From NCBI GenBank assembly GCA_030435675.1, contig CM059623.1:6226012-6290011 (forward strand): DNA of 64,000 nt. Direction: 5' to 3'. The notes under the pieces are model-generated. The model was not told the origin of the DNA. It saw only the letters and a list, made by a program, of their open reading frames with translations, and ran no database searches. Below are positions 45,484 through 59,900 of this stretch, in pieces. Origin of the DNA: Steinernema hermaphroditum (Eukaryota > Nematoda > Chromadorea > Rhabditida > Steinernematidae). Both the position numbers and the translations under genes were made by a program. How positions within the stretch are numbered: the first letter of the stretch is position 1; the number at the start of each line of letters is the position of its first letter.

Positions 45484-46241
45484 TGGCAGGCGAGGTGCTC
45501 TCGGAGGTCTTCGACAAGGCGCGCCACCCGGACTCGGCGACGCTTCTGAGGATCGGCGACACGGAGACTCGCGTCATCGGACACAGCGAGCACGTGTTCT
45601 TCGCCTTCGAAGTCGCCCCCGAGTTCCAGAAGCGCAGTCAAACGACAAATTCCGAGTCGTCGTCTTCGCTGCAGAAGGCGAGTCCACCACCAACAAGGTA
45701 ACCGTCTGCTTCCAGGGGCCCCAGAACTCGTCGAACATTCGGCGACGTGCTCGCAGGTGCTCCTTCCTCTCGGATCTTTCGCTCGAACGTCCTTCGCGAA
45801 GCCCGTCCTCAACGCCACGGCTCTCCGCCACCGTATCCCCGAAGCGTGCCTCAGAATGTTCTCGATGAGACAAGAAGGTACTCAACACTTCCGCCCGCCC
45901 CTCAAGACCATGTTTCAGTGGAGCTCTCCCCGAAGGGTCGTCGCCTCCTCGTGCTCATCGGAGAGAATCGGATGCGGAATCTCGTCCTACGCCTCCGACT
46001 CCTCCTGCTGCGCTTCGTGTCGCTCGACGCCGTTTCGGAGATCCTCGAGGCCGATCGAAAGCTGATCCATCTGAAGAAGGAGCTCGACGTCTACCGCGAC
46101 TTCGAGAGTTGGGAGTCGATCCGCGCCTCCGCCGCGGAGAGCCGCGCACTTCTAACCGAGCGCTGGTCACGATACGAGAGACTCCGTGACTCGTGCCGTC
46201 CGGATGAAGAACAGTGCCAACTGGGAATAAAACTTCTTTAG
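45484..46241 (+). CDS. Protein of unknown function with C-terminal coiled coil
   Basis: Not recognised. Exon 1 encodes MAGEVLSEVFDKARHPDSAT, LLRIGDTETRVIGHSEH. A 45-nt GTGTTC...GCGCAG intron leads to SNDKFRVVVFAAEGESTTNK. After a second intron: VLLPLGSFARTSFAKPVLNA, RIPEACLRMFSMRQE. After a 41-nt intron ending TTTCAG: VELSPKGRRLLVLIGE and a Leu/Arg-rich then helical segment (ADRKLIHLKKELDVYRDFES, RALLTERWSRYERLRDSC), ending LGIKLL. About 220 aa. Frames agree over the introns, which supports a gene. It lies 230 bp downstream of ced-6 on the same strand, a possible operon pair. Confidence 0.5.
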
Positions 46242-46432
46242 CCTATACATGGTATATTAAAATAGCGAACATATCAACATCGAGAAACGGCGACTAATAA
46301 ATACACATTGATGCCAGAGAGAAACTGTGTTGGACCGTCAAGGGAACTGAGTGAAGGCAGTCGGTTCTAAATGATAGGAAGGAACGAAAGTGGCGAAGAA
46401 ATGCCCAGGGAAGCTCTGCGGGATAGGCGCGC

Positions 46433-48484
46433 TTAGTCGCCCAGAATCTCGCGAACGAAGGCGCCCGTGTCAAAGAGGACGTCCTGGCGGATCCCCGCGA
46501 TGAACGGATGCTGCAGAAGCTGCTGGTACTTCGGCCTCTCGTGAACCGTCTTTGTCAGGCTGAAGAGAGCGCTCAGATGATGAATGGGGAGGGTAAGAGG
46601 CTTACCATCCGGCGACGAAGTCATGGAATTCGTGGGTGAACCCGAGCTCCTGGGGTACAGTAGGTGACGGTTCGTTAACGACCTGTCTCAACTGCTCGAA
46701 CGGGGTTTTCCACCGGGCGTAAGGATGCGATCCCGTAGATATTTCGATCTGACATTTAAAGCTCAGAATTGTACTGGCTCACGGTCTTACCAGAGTAATT
46801 CCAAGACTCCAAACGTCAGCGCGCACGTCGTAGGAGTCCTTCGAATCTCCTTCGATTCTTTCTGGAGGCATGTAGGGCTTGCAACCGGCATTCACTGTTT
46901 TCGCCAAGGAATTTGTAAGGACTCCGGAAATCCCGTAATCGCAGATTTTGATGCACCCCTGCTGGTTGAGCAAAATGTTCGACGGCTTCACGTCGCGGTG
47001 AATCAGATTGATTTCTTCCTTCATGAAGTTCAAGCCCTCTATCACCTAACACACCCACACAGAAGTCGCATAAATAGAAAGCACTCTGTTACCGAAACAG
47101 CACACTGCCTAATGAACGCCTCTGGCATTACGCGCCCCTTCCCGAAACAGCGACGGTAGAACTTGTCGAGTGAGGTGTCCATCACCTCCATGCAGATCCA
47201 AACGTCTCCGTCACGGAACATCGCCCCGTAAAAGCGAACCATCTAAAGAAGGCTCATAAGAAGTCGCCTTGAAGCAGAGTACTTACGAACGGGCAAAACT
47301 GGCTCTTTTTACACGCCTGCAGCTCCACGAGCATCCGCTTCTGACTTTCGTCGTTCGATGAGAACTGGATGCGCTAAAGCCATGACACTCTGAACAGTTC
47401 CAAGAGAGCAAGACTTACCTTGACCGCCATCAGCATCTGGCTTTGGGTGTGCCGCATCTTCTCGACCACTCCGTAGCCTCCTCGTCCGAGCACTTCGACG
47501 AACTCCAGATCGGTGGCTTTGACCAGAACCTCGTGGACATTTTCGAAAAATCTGAAAGAGATTATGCAAGTTTCATTTTTTTCAGAGCACTACATTTACA
47601 TACATACATTTACTCTTGAATCAATGACATTCGTCATGCAAGATATCTCATAATGCTCAAAGGAGAACCGTATATCACCGTAGTAGCTGCTGATCTTCTT
47701 TTTTCGGCGCAGAGCGCGACGTCCGAATTGAAGACAGCTATCCCATCAATGTGCGCGGGCTTCGAAGCGACAAAGAGGCTGTATCCAGAAGATGCGCGGT
47801 GGTGGAGCATAACAGGTGACGTGGAATCCCGTCTTCGGTGCGGTTGACGGAGCAGACTTCGGAGTTGGGGCGATTCTTCGCCTTGAGTGGACGGCGCAGG
47901 TGGTCGGGTGATGCTGACGGTCTTCTTGGCGAGATATAATTCGGCTTACGTTCCACGCCAGCCACGGCGGATTGGAACGGGGCGATCATTGTGCCAACAA
48001 CGACGGCCGAGAACAACCGCTTACTCAAGTCATCCGAGCGAACTCAGACAGCCTCAGAGAGAGCGAGTGGGCGACCCGACCGATCGCTGGGAACACAAAT
48101 GAAAGACCCAGAGCACTACATGCACTATATTCTTAATCATCATTATAATACTTCATGCTTGATCTGCACAATCCTTATCACAAGAGGCGAAAGGGGGTGT
48201 GGTGCCATAGGCGTGATCGCTGTAGGAGCCTACTACTTTATGGAAAACTTAGAGAAAGTCCAACTTCTGCGGATCGAAATCTCCCCGAATTGTTTTTAAG
48301 ACGTCAACAGCCAAACAAGGGCGAACTCACTCACCTCATTTTGCATTCATCGTCGAGTCCGAAACCGGGAGTTGGGGAAGGAGGCGTCGGCTGAGGCAGC
48401 GGGACCTTCGGCAATCCCGGTCGATCTGGAAATGAGGCGATTAGCGGAGCTCCGAACTGGGCCGGACTTACTCTTGCGGTTCAT
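46433..48484 (-). CDS. sek-1: p38-pathway MAP kinase kinase (MKK3/6 type)
   Basis: SEK-1 phosphorylates p38 (PMK-1) in innate immunity and stress responses. The first exon is MNRK, then NRPGLPKVPLPQPTPPSPTP, a possible MAPK docking site like that of MKK6. After a 0.78-kb intron: EFVEVLGRGGYGVVEKMRHT, MLMAVKRIQFSSNDESQKRM, VRFYGAMFRDGDVWICMEVM, DTSLDKFYRRCFGKGRVMPE, NLIHRDVKPSNILLNQQGCI, KICDYGISGVLTNSLAKTVN, AGCKPYMPPERIEG, VRADVWSLGITLVE, ending DTGAFVREILGD. Activation-loop Ser and Thr (SLAKT) are present. The magnesium motif is DYG rather than DFG. The large intron (about 47554-48335) carries a repeat copy. Confidence 0.92.
47590..48118 (-). repeat. Dispersed repeat copy inside the sek-1 intron, paralogous to 32.85-33.15 kb
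   Basis: 47590-47685 is the reverse complement of about 33062-33150 (GTCATTGATTCAAGAGTAAA etc.). 47930-48110 is the reverse complement of about 32850-33030 (GCGATCGGTCGGGTCG, GAACGTAAGCCGAATTATAT). The copy here holds about 230 bp (47690-47915) that the other lacks. A minus-strand frame (48028-47738) starts MSKRLFSAVVVGTMIAPFQS; the 33-kb copy starts MSKRSFSVVVVGTMSSLLAP from 32921. Either a transposon piece or a shared retro/gene fragment. Confidence 0.75.
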
Positions 48485-49131
48485 TTCGACGTTTCGGGCG
48501 TTTTTTTTTTTTGCTTCGTCTGGAAGGCGGTACGTGAGTGCGTCAAATTACGAGCGAACGTCCATCTAAAGCTCCTCCAACGGCTGAAAAGAAGGCGCAC
48601 TGAATAAATCAGAAATGCCTTTGTGGTCAAAGGGCATGGAAGGCGAAAACAACGCCGCGACTATCGCCGAAAGCATCTCACCCGAGGCGAAAACGCCAAA
48701 AGCGTCAGAAATTACAGTAAAACAACTGCGCACCGGGGCCACACATGTGCGCGCCTAACGCTCCACGAATGGAGCGATTCGGATATACGCCGAAGAAGCG
48801 GCGTCGTAGAGGCCGAAGCGGGGGAGAGGGGACGGCGTCGTCTTCCGACTTCTTCGGAGATTCAGCGGCGACGACGACGCGCCGAGTTCACATTGCGCGA
48901 TGGAGTCTCGGTAGGCATCGCCCTGAGCGACGCCGTATCGCATACAGTACTTCCTGGACGCCGTCCTTTCGTAAAGTTGAGTGCCTGTTTTCGAATCCCA
49001 CTGGCGTCGCGCTCTTCTCGCGCGTTCTTCCGCGAGTTCTCAGATTTGTTGAGCAGTTTCGGCCTGTTCTCGTGTAAACGTTTTGACAATCTTCGTTGAG
49101 TTTAGTTCTGCTCCGTTTCAGGGTATTCGCT
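48485..49131. other. Intergenic between divergent sek-1 and the DHX15 gene
   Basis: A plus frame 48623-49099 is Arg-rich and mirrored by minus frames; no motif. I call no gene. A TTTCAG acceptor 10 bases before the DHX15 ATG fits trans-splicing. Confidence 0.4.
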
Positions 49132-51736
<2,605 letters not shown>

Positions 51737-51903
51737 AGAAAGTGTGATCTGATCCTTATTGTTATTGTTGTTGTGAATCTTGTCTACGAAACATGAACTC
51801 TCTCATAACGCTCTGTCTTAACAAGAAACAAATGAACAGTGTGGATAATAACAACAGCCAATGTGGTAACAACAAGATCCAACGACGCCGCTCCGCACGC
51901 AAA

Positions 51904-52543
51904 TTAGCAACCTCCCTCCTGAACATTCATATGAGCAAACATCCAAATCAAATCAAGGACTCACCACGCGCTTGGCTATTTCGCGCCCCCGCCAATCAAA
52001 AGTCTTTCGCGTATTCTCCTCTTCGAGGGCCCTGTACTGCATCCTGTTCTTTTTCGGCTTTACTTCGATCCATTCGTCGTCCATATTGCTTTCCGAGGAA
52101 ACTTCGCTGCTCTGTGAAATCAGGGAAGGCAGCGATGATGCGATGGAGACCTTCCGCTCGCTATTCCCCTCGGACCTCTTTAGGGGCTCGGATTCCTCGT
52201 TGGACGGCGCCGGCGATGTTGGTAGCGAGATGCTGACCGAGCTGATCTCCATCTTCTCCTCTTCCTTCTCGGCATCCGCCTGTGAGGTTTCGGTGGTGAC
52301 CTCTTTCTTAGTGTAGACGGGACTATTGAGGTTGGCGATTTCGTTCTGCAGATACCATGAGTTGAAGTCGAAGGAGGGCATGCCGTCCGGCACCTGCGCC
52401 GACACGCACAACGATGCGTTAAAGGCACAGAACTGTGCTTCCATCAGCCGGTAGTACTCGAAGCTGGACACGTTCTCCGGGTCCTCGACACTTTCTCGCG
52501 GGTCGGGAACAGTGTGTTCGCTGCCCTCCGTGTGGGTACTCAT
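51904..52543 (-). CDS. Acidic protein of unknown function
   Basis: Not recognised. One long exon (52543 to about 51965) starting MSTHTEGSEHTVPDPRESVE, with FEYYRLMEAQFCAFNASLCV, PSFDFNSWYLQNEIANLNSP, a Ser/Glu-rich stretch, and a conserved-looking block MDDEWIEVKPKKNRMQYRAL, FDWRGREIAKRV. A GTGAGT...GTTCAG intron of about 46 nt leads to a tiny last exon (EGGC, stop at 51904-51906); without it the protein ends SP four codons later. The start ATG follows TTTCAG by 13 bases. About 198 aa. The W-x-EV-x-PKK block resembles short linear motifs in RNA-binding proteins such as LARP1 downstream, but that is only a resemblance. Confidence 0.6.
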
Positions 52544-52927
52544 CGCCGCGCTGCACCTGAAACAGAAGAGACATTTTGTTGGAAAGCGGAGAACGAAGCG
52601 CAGACAGTGGTAAAGTAGACGCCGCCAGAAACGAGAACTCCGAAGAAAAGACTGAAATGTCTGAGAAGAGGGACTCTTTCGAAGGCAATCGAGTGGTGGG
52701 ACCGTGGACTGTACGTCTGTCTACGGTATTCCGCATTGAAACACGACGTGTTCATCAGTATTGGTGACGGCCACTCTGATGGTGTTAGTTGACAGAGTGG
52801 TAGTGGGCTCCGTCACCAAAACGCTCGATGCGGGTTCGCCCCCGTCATCTGTTGATTGTGAATGATGAAAACAGATAGGGACATCTGCAATTTCCGTGAA
52901 GACTACTGATAGTAGAACAAGACACAT
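52540..52927 (-). CDS. Predicted 104-aa type I membrane protein, overlapping the next gene by four bases
   Basis: Exon 52725-52927 encodes MCLVLLSVVFTEIADVPICF, a likely signal peptide, then a Ser/Thr-rich ectodomain (EPASSVLVTEPTTTLSTNTI, NTDEHVVFQCGIP). A 73-nt intron (GTAGAC...CATTTCAG) joins, in phase, exon 52540-52651: LFFGVLVSGGVYFTTVCASF, a membrane span, and a short tail ending SGAARR. The stop TGA overlaps the ATG of the next gene (ATGA). No homologue recognised. Support is the in-phase splice that produces a signal-ectodomain-span protein. The alternative is that this is just the promoter and outron of the downstream gene. Confidence 0.4.
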
Positions 52928-52998
52928 CTATTTTTGCATGACGAAACGAACTCTTTTTATATGCTAACAATTTTACTGTACAGTGGAAGTGAGATCTC

Positions 52999-55446
52999 TC
53001 AATGTCGTGCCCGTTTGCTGGCAGGTTCGTCCAAACAGACCACATCGTCGGCGATTGGCGGGAAATACCTCGTAATATCAGATTCAGAAGTCACGTGGAC
53101 GCTGGAGCTGGCAGTGTTACGGAAGTTGTCGCTGGAAAGATTGACCGAGCCGAGAACGGCGAGTTTCTTCTGCACAAGTGGCCAGATGAAGTCGTCAGCA
53201 GTGCCGCGAGCGAGTAAGTACTGCACGAACACGGAATCCTTCTGACCAACACGATGAGCCCGATCTTCGGCTTGCATCAAGGTCTGAAAAGAACCTTTAG
53301 TCATAAACCAAAAAAGGGCACATACTCCAGGATTCCAGTGCAGCTCGGCAAAAATCACGACGGTAGCAGCGGTTAAGGTGATTCCTGCGCCGGCTGCAGT
53401 GATGCTCAACACGGCGACGACGTAATCGTTGTCCTCTTGGAAGAGCCGGCATTGTTCTTCACGGTTCTTAGTAGTTCCATCGATTCTGATGTATTTCAAG
53501 CCCTAAAATTGGCGAATACATACGGCTTCCAAAGCTTTTATATCTCACTCTTTTTCTGATGTGAAAGCACAAAGTGTCGAGAACCATTTGATGGTGAGCG
53601 AAGACAATAACTTTGCGAGGCTCTTCCGCCTCATCGAAATACTTCTCAATTACGTGGTTTGATACTGCCTTGGCTTTCGCGCACCCGGTTTGAGCGTAAA
53701 ATTCAATCATGGAACGCTCTTTCTCCGTTTTCTAAATGACCACAAGAATACAGAGCAGAATGAAGCGACTCTCACGTCGGCATGCATAGCTGCTTCGAAA
53801 GCCTCCTTCGACTTCTTCAGGTTGTTTAGTTCTCGGACTAATGCATCTCCGGAGAGATAAACGATTTCTCTAATCTTTGAGGGCAACTCATGGAGCAGAT
53901 TCTTCTTCAGTCTTCGAATCATGATGCAAGAGAACAAAACTGACGCCAGCTCGTCTGTGTTGCTCGCTCCCTTCGCTTCATATCCGTACCGACCTTCTCG
54001 ACCATCACAATATCGTTCAGCAAAATTGCGGTAGTTCGGAAACAACTTCGGGTCAATCACTCTCAACTGGCTGAAAAGTTCAGCTGGTCGCGAAAGAGCT
54101 GGAGTACCACTGAGAAGAATCGTCCGCCTGGCGATTTTCTAAACCAATCACTAACTGTTTACCATAATAGCAACTGAAACTAACCCCTAATTCAGTTGCT
54201 GACGTCGCTCTCTTTGTTTTAGAGTCTTTCAGTACGTGACATTCATCCTAGAAAAGATGTCACTTATTGTACAGATCATCAAACTTACAAATATCAAGAC
54301 ATAAAACTTGTAGTCGGTGATCTGCTTCAACTTTAAGTTCAGAAGGTCATAGCTGATAATAACCACCGTGTTAGCCGACTTCGAAATCGGCAGCAAGTCC
54401 TTGGATTTGTCAATTACGCAAACATCGTCAGGAGAGAGAGACGGCATGAACTTCGCAATCTGGTCCTTCCACGAGAATTTCACAGAGGAAGGGCAGACTA
54501 TCAGAAGTGGCCACTCGTTCTGATAGTATTTTGCCACTGCCAGCGCTTGGATGGATTTACCCAAGCCCATCTCATCGGCTATCATCACTCGGCCGTTCTT
54601 TTCGATTCCGAACCTAAACCGATTGGTACATATCGGATCGAGAGATTTGGCCTACTTTAGACCTTCCCTCTGGTATGGAAATAGCTTTTCGTAGAGCGTG
54701 TTGCCTACCTTCTTCACCATAGTGTCGTTGTCCACCTGAGAAGCGTTCTTTTTCAAATTTTCAAAAGCCTGAATATTCGCTATGAATGTGATACGGTCGA
54801 GTCACCTTCACCTTTATGACGCAGTCCGGAATATCAGAAATTACAATCTTCACCGTTTGCAGTAAGTTCAGCACCTTCTTCGTCATAGCATAGTCCTTAA
54901 AAGCGAAGGACCAACAGCGAGTTTTCTCACAGAACAAACGAGAGGGAACCTTCTTGAGCGCGTCCACTACGTCCATATGGAAAGGGAGAAAGACGATCTA
55001 GAAAGCGAATCCATACTACATGCAGAAGCGAAGCTTACCTTGAAGCGCTGAGGGTCCACTGCGTTGAACGTCACATTCACCAATGTTTTAGAGTCAGGAG
55101 GTGCAGCTCGTGCTGAACCTGCCGCCAAAGTCCTCTGGTCGTTCACGGCTGCCGCGGCGCTTCTGCCAAATCTATCCGAAGCTGGCGGACCATGGGAACT
55201 GATAGGTCCCTTATTGGTGCGTATAACGCAGCTGGGATCGAGGCGTGGAACATCTTTTCTGAAGATCGGCGCTACCGGACGAATCGAGGATTCGGCAGAT
55301 GGCTTCTGGCACTGCTGCGCAGTGGGATTCCGGTTCTCCTGCTGTCGCTGCATTTCGCGCTCGGCCCGACGTTTAATTGCTTCTTCCCGATTCTTCGCGA
55401 TTCTCGCATGATCTGCCTCCGTCAGTTCGGCAGCCGTTTTGTTCAT
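52999..55446 (-). CDS. Annealing helicase SMARCAL1/HARP
   Basis: SMARCAL1 is a SNF2 ATPase that re-anneals RPA-coated DNA and remodels stalled replication forks. N-terminus MNKTAAELTEADHARIAKNR, EEAIKRRAE (the position of the RPA-binding helix in vertebrates). One HARP domain: VNVTFNAVDPQRFK, MDVVDALKKVPSRLFCEKTR, CWSFAFKDYAMTKKVLNLLQ. SNF2 motifs: RVMIADEMGLGKSIQALAVA, PLLIVCPSSVKFSWKDQI, Walker B FDECHVLKDSKTKR, ILLSGTPALSRPAELFSQL, FSCIMIRRLKKNLLHELPSK, KVIVFAHHQMVLDTL, KYIRIDGTTKNREEQCRLFQ, VVAVLSITAAGAGITLTAAT, EDRAHRVGQKDSVFVQYLLA, RGTADDFIWPLVQKKLAVLG. Starts at 55446 and ends RARH. About 650 aa. Motif II is DECH instead of the usual DESH. Confidence 0.94.
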
Positions 55447-56989
55447 TCTGCTAGAGTTAGTGTTCCGCCCGCAAAACAGCTGATCGCATGGATCTAGGGA
55501 TCCGCAGTTCGACGGCCTGAAGCGATTTAATGAGTGTTAGAAAGTGGACATCCACGCAATTTAACAGTTAAAGTCATCCAATCCCCCCAAATAACACCGT
55601 TTTCCATATGTACGAGTGGCGTGAGCGGGGAGAAACCAGTCAATTCCTTAAGTTGAGTATCGTGACGTGCCAAGTATACTTGGTCGCTTGTTTGTGTGTA
55701 AAGGCTAAGTTCTGCTTCACACTTACAGTACATAGTCGTTCCGATCCGGTGAGACGAGACCCTCCAAAACAAACGTCTGCCGGCAGACAGACAAGATTTG
55801 AATGCAGTCGTTTCCGCCTCTCCACCCCTCAGTGCTTTCCAGTCGAAACGCAGAGAGAAATTCGAACGCTCGCTCATGCGGCTTTCTCTCCTTCTTCTCC
55901 GCCTTCTCCAAGCGGCTTTCCTCTCCGCGGCCGTCCCTCTTTCACCCGTTCCCCTTTCCGCCCTTCAGGGAGTCTCCCTCTTCTCGCTGCAGCGGAATCG
56001 CCCGTTGCGGAATTCTTGCGCGCGGGGCGACCGCGGGGCTACTTCCTCTTTGTGTTGCGACGCCGTTCGCCCCAAAAGTGCATTTTCCACCCACAGATCG
56101 GTCAAAATATGTTTCAGGATCTGTTTTTATTTTTACGGACTTTTTATATTGGGGTGTTACGGTATTTTTCACGAGACTGCCCGTGAGCTGCAGAAGTCTC
56201 AGCGTTCACAAGGTAGTTTGCTCTTATATGCTGCAAATTTTGAGAGGCGATGGTGATGAACAAACAGCGCTCTCCGAGTCGATTTGTAGTCACGGCATAG
56301 CGCCGCACCGAGCATCACTACATCGAGCGAGCGACGGGTCCCAGATCAGAGCTCTGGCGAAGAGTGGTGCACTTTCGGGTCCTTCTTATTCCGCTGCTGA
56401 TCACCGCGCCGTCGGCGCCCTGACAAAGACACTGGTGATGGCGGGGCCCGCCCATCTTTCTTCGCACCACTGCGTGGTTGCCCGCCGCACGCCTTTGCAC
56501 TGGGCTGCGTCGCAGTTCGATTTGATTCCCGATCGGTCCTATCGCGGTGTCGATCCATGGAAGCGGATAGGTTTCAAATATATAGGGACTAGGCCACGCC
56601 CATCGATCACTTGGGCTCGAATATCCGCGCCTCCGAAACTTTGGGCTCCTCAGAGGAGGAGGAGACCTTTTTCTTGCCTGATTTCCCTTGTGATCGTACT
56701 TCTCTGCAGCGCTCGCCGCGACTACAGTTCTCCGCTCGTTCCTAAAGGGTTATGGCAACGCGTAATCTGCTATTCCGCCCGTTTCGCGAACTTTCGCCCT
56801 CTCTACCACCCGATGCCAATCGATATTGGCACGTGGATTAAGAGGCGTAGTGCGAAGCGATCGGCCGATCGATTTTGCTCGAGTTAGTCCGGGATTTCGC
56901 GGATCGACAAAGTGTCTTTTCTAAAGCCGTGCTCGTTTTAGGTAACAGCTCAACACCGTTACCATCCACATTGTGTAAACGGAGAGTTG
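55447..56989. other. 1.5-kb promoter region, pyrimidine-rich
   Basis: Between divergent SMARCAL1 and LARP1. Very long plus-strand frames occur here (361 codons at 55802-56887, also 55608-56186 and 55798-56256), but they overlap in different frames over a C/T-rich stretch that has few stops; none has a motif. A TATA-like word (AAATATATAGGG near 56578) and a T-run at about 56669 bracket 56.6 kb; a small Pol III transcript there is conceivable but unsupported. Confidence 0.4.
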
Positions 56990-59900
56990 ATGGCCGGAAG
57001 GCAACCGATGCTCTCATTTGCCAAAGTGGTGTCCGGTGCTGACGGTGAGTCCGCGCCCGATGCGACCGTCGTCCCCACCTCGCCTCCAGTCCCCATACAT
57101 AGCTCCGGCGAAGATGCCGCCCCATCACAGAACAGTCCCCCGTCGGACTTCATAGCTGTCGGGCCGAAGGACCGCCACAGAAACCAAAAGCACAAACATT
57201 CCGACGGTGAGAAGCACCACCGCCAGCGCCAGGTCTACAGATCCTCGAAATACACTCGGGACAGAAACGAGCGAAAGGCACCCGCTCCCCCAAAAGAGCA
57301 GAAACCAGCGCCGCCACCGGAGCCCGCAGAACCCGAAGTCGAGGCGGAACCCACAGAGCCGGTGATCCTCAATCCGGCGCCCATCCCACAAGTGAATCCC
57401 TGGTTCAAAGGTGCGTTTTCATGTGGAAGCTCGCCGTTAACGACGCATCTTCAGGTCAGCCGTCGCCCGAACCCGTGCAAGCAGTTCCCATTCCCACAGA
57501 GCCCGTAGCAGCTTCTCCTAAGAAGCAGGAGGCGCCAGTACCTAAATCGCCTAAACCAGAACCACAAGAGGTGCCAGAGGTGAGCCAGAGTCTTCGTCTT
57601 ACAGATTCACGGACATCGTTTCAGAAGGTGCCGTCAACTCCGTCGGAGAAGCAGCCTGAAGCGGCCCAGGAACCGAAAGACGAGACGAACTGGCCAGCCT
57701 TGATCGTGGAGAAGACGTCCACAGAGAACAGCTCCGCTGATGAACGCGTTAGAGAGGTTCGGTGTTCGGAGTGCATGCGTAAGGCTCTGTTTGCAGGAGG
57801 ACTCTGATCAAAAGGCGAACGGCAACGCGGCGAAGGTGGGCCGAAAGTCGTGGAAACGAATGGAGATCAACGTGGAATACACGAAGCACGACGGCCAACA
57901 GCGACGCCCAGTGGCCAACGGCGCCTCAAAGAAGAAGACTCACCGCCCGCCCGATGCCCCCGAGAAACAGAAGAATGGTGCCTTTCATATGCATACGGTA
58001 GCCCCCGTCGACGTAGAAGAGCAGGACTATTGGTAAGCTTTGCCTCCTTTCGCTTCCGCTATCTCCGCCGACGGTTGAAACCAGTTATCAAACGCGCGCT
58101 CTGATAGGTACGCGAGGAGTCGCGAGTTTCGGAGATTGCGCGGACCGCCGTCTTCGCCGGAGCGAGAGGCCCGGGCGAGTGGATGCCGGCCAAAGCGGTA
58201 ACGGCGCCGACGTCATCGATTCTGCGCCGCCGCTCCGTCGGCTGACTCGTTTAAGCCTGTTATGCACAATTATACCCTTTCCCTGCCTCTGCAGCACTCC
58301 GTCGCCTCTCCGCTCGGCGCGGCACTCAGAGGTGCCTCGACGCGAAAACACACGCTTTCGTCGTGGATTATGCAAATTGCCGATATACCTGCATCTGCAA
58401 AGATGGCTCTGTTGTGCAAGTGAAGGCCTGCTAATGGATTCGATTTGTCGTCATCCCGCGAGGCCATTAGGGTCGACACTCTTTTAGGGAGCTGGTGCTG
58501 GTGGCATCCGCTGTTTTCCCTCGCCGACCGAGGGTCCGCTGTTTTGAGTGCCGCGAGCGATTATTTTTAGGCCGGCGCGATAATCGCCGTGTTCGTCCCT
58601 CGTGCTGCTGCTGTGTTTGTCTCGCCGTCGATACCGTCAGCGACGCACCGTGCTGCAGAGCCGACGATCGCTGCGACGAAGGAGCGCCGCGGACGGTTAG
58701 AGCCGAGAGAGTGAGAGACGCCGTAGCGGGCGGAGGTCCCGTGGTGCCCAGAGCCTCGTTGCCGTGCTGTCATCCCCGCTCGCCGTCCTCCGGCCCAGAA
58801 TCCGCTTCGCTTTGCTCCTCTCCCTTGCCTCGAGACTGCCTAATCGCATTGTTTCAGTCATTCCAGGTACTTCGACGACTCAACCAACGGCTACTACTAC
58901 CAACAGTCGGGCAGTCAGGGCTGGAGAAAGAATTCGAGATCGCCTGCCGCCGACGCCCAGAATCCTCTCGACGAGAAGAGCGCCGACGCGATGTCGTCCG
59001 CCGCTACCCAGGCTACCAAACAAACTGCCGCTGGCGTCCAGAACGGTCAACAGTCGTCATCATCGCGCAGCGTCAACAGCAGAGCACCGGCTACGGCGCG
59101 ACGAAGCGCCGACGACGCTGCCAATAACACCGCCCAATGGGCGTCGACGTCGCAGCCTCAGAACGGATTCTCCGGTAATCGCGGCGCCCGAACGTCGAAC
59201 AATCCGACAAAACCCGCGGGTGGAAACAATCGTGTGATGAGCGTCGACTACTGGCGCAAGAACGACGGCGGAGCCTCGGGCAGCGATTCTTCGGGTGTGA
59301 AGCCGCAGCAACAGCCGCCGCAACGGCCTACGTGTGGAGATGAGACGCAGCACCAGGCCTTGGATAAACAACAGCAGAACCGTGGCTTCTACCGGTACGT
59401 CCTTCTCTTCTCGCGCGGACCCTCCTTGAGGCACTCCTTTTTTCCTCCCGAGTTGATTCTCTCGTTGACATAGGGCTTACGCTTTGTGCTGTTGATCTAC
59501 CACCCGTTATCCTTGTCCTAACGGTGCTCATTTCAGCCATTACTCGCGGAACCCACATGCGCCTCCTCGTCTCACACCGGCGCAACGCCGCGCCCGCGGG
59601 CCCCTTCCGGACTGGGACGACGAAGGCGATGACGAGGGCTTCGATTATATGGATCTCATGGAGGCGCAGTACAGTCAGTACTACGCCATGTCCGTCGTGC
59701 CACCATTCGATCCCACCGCTCAACTGGACCCTGCTTTTGCCGCCGCTCTCATGCAGCAGCGTATGGTTGGCGTGCCCCAGTTCCGGCCTCCGCTCACTGT
59801 CATTCCACCGCCAACCATGATGTCACAGCCGCCTCCGGTGGCCTCCACTGCGATGGCGCCGCCGACGGACTCGCGTCCCGAATCCGTCTCCTCTTCACTT

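Noticed and set aside
48623..49099. 158-codon frame between sek-1 and the DHX15 gene
   Set aside because: Arg/Ser-rich, no motif, overlapped by frames on the other strand, and ends just before the DHX15 leader acceptor.
55802..56887. 361-codon plus-strand frame upstream of LARP1
   Set aside because: All three plus frames are open over the same C/T-rich stretch, which has few stop codons; the translation has no motif and no splice logic.
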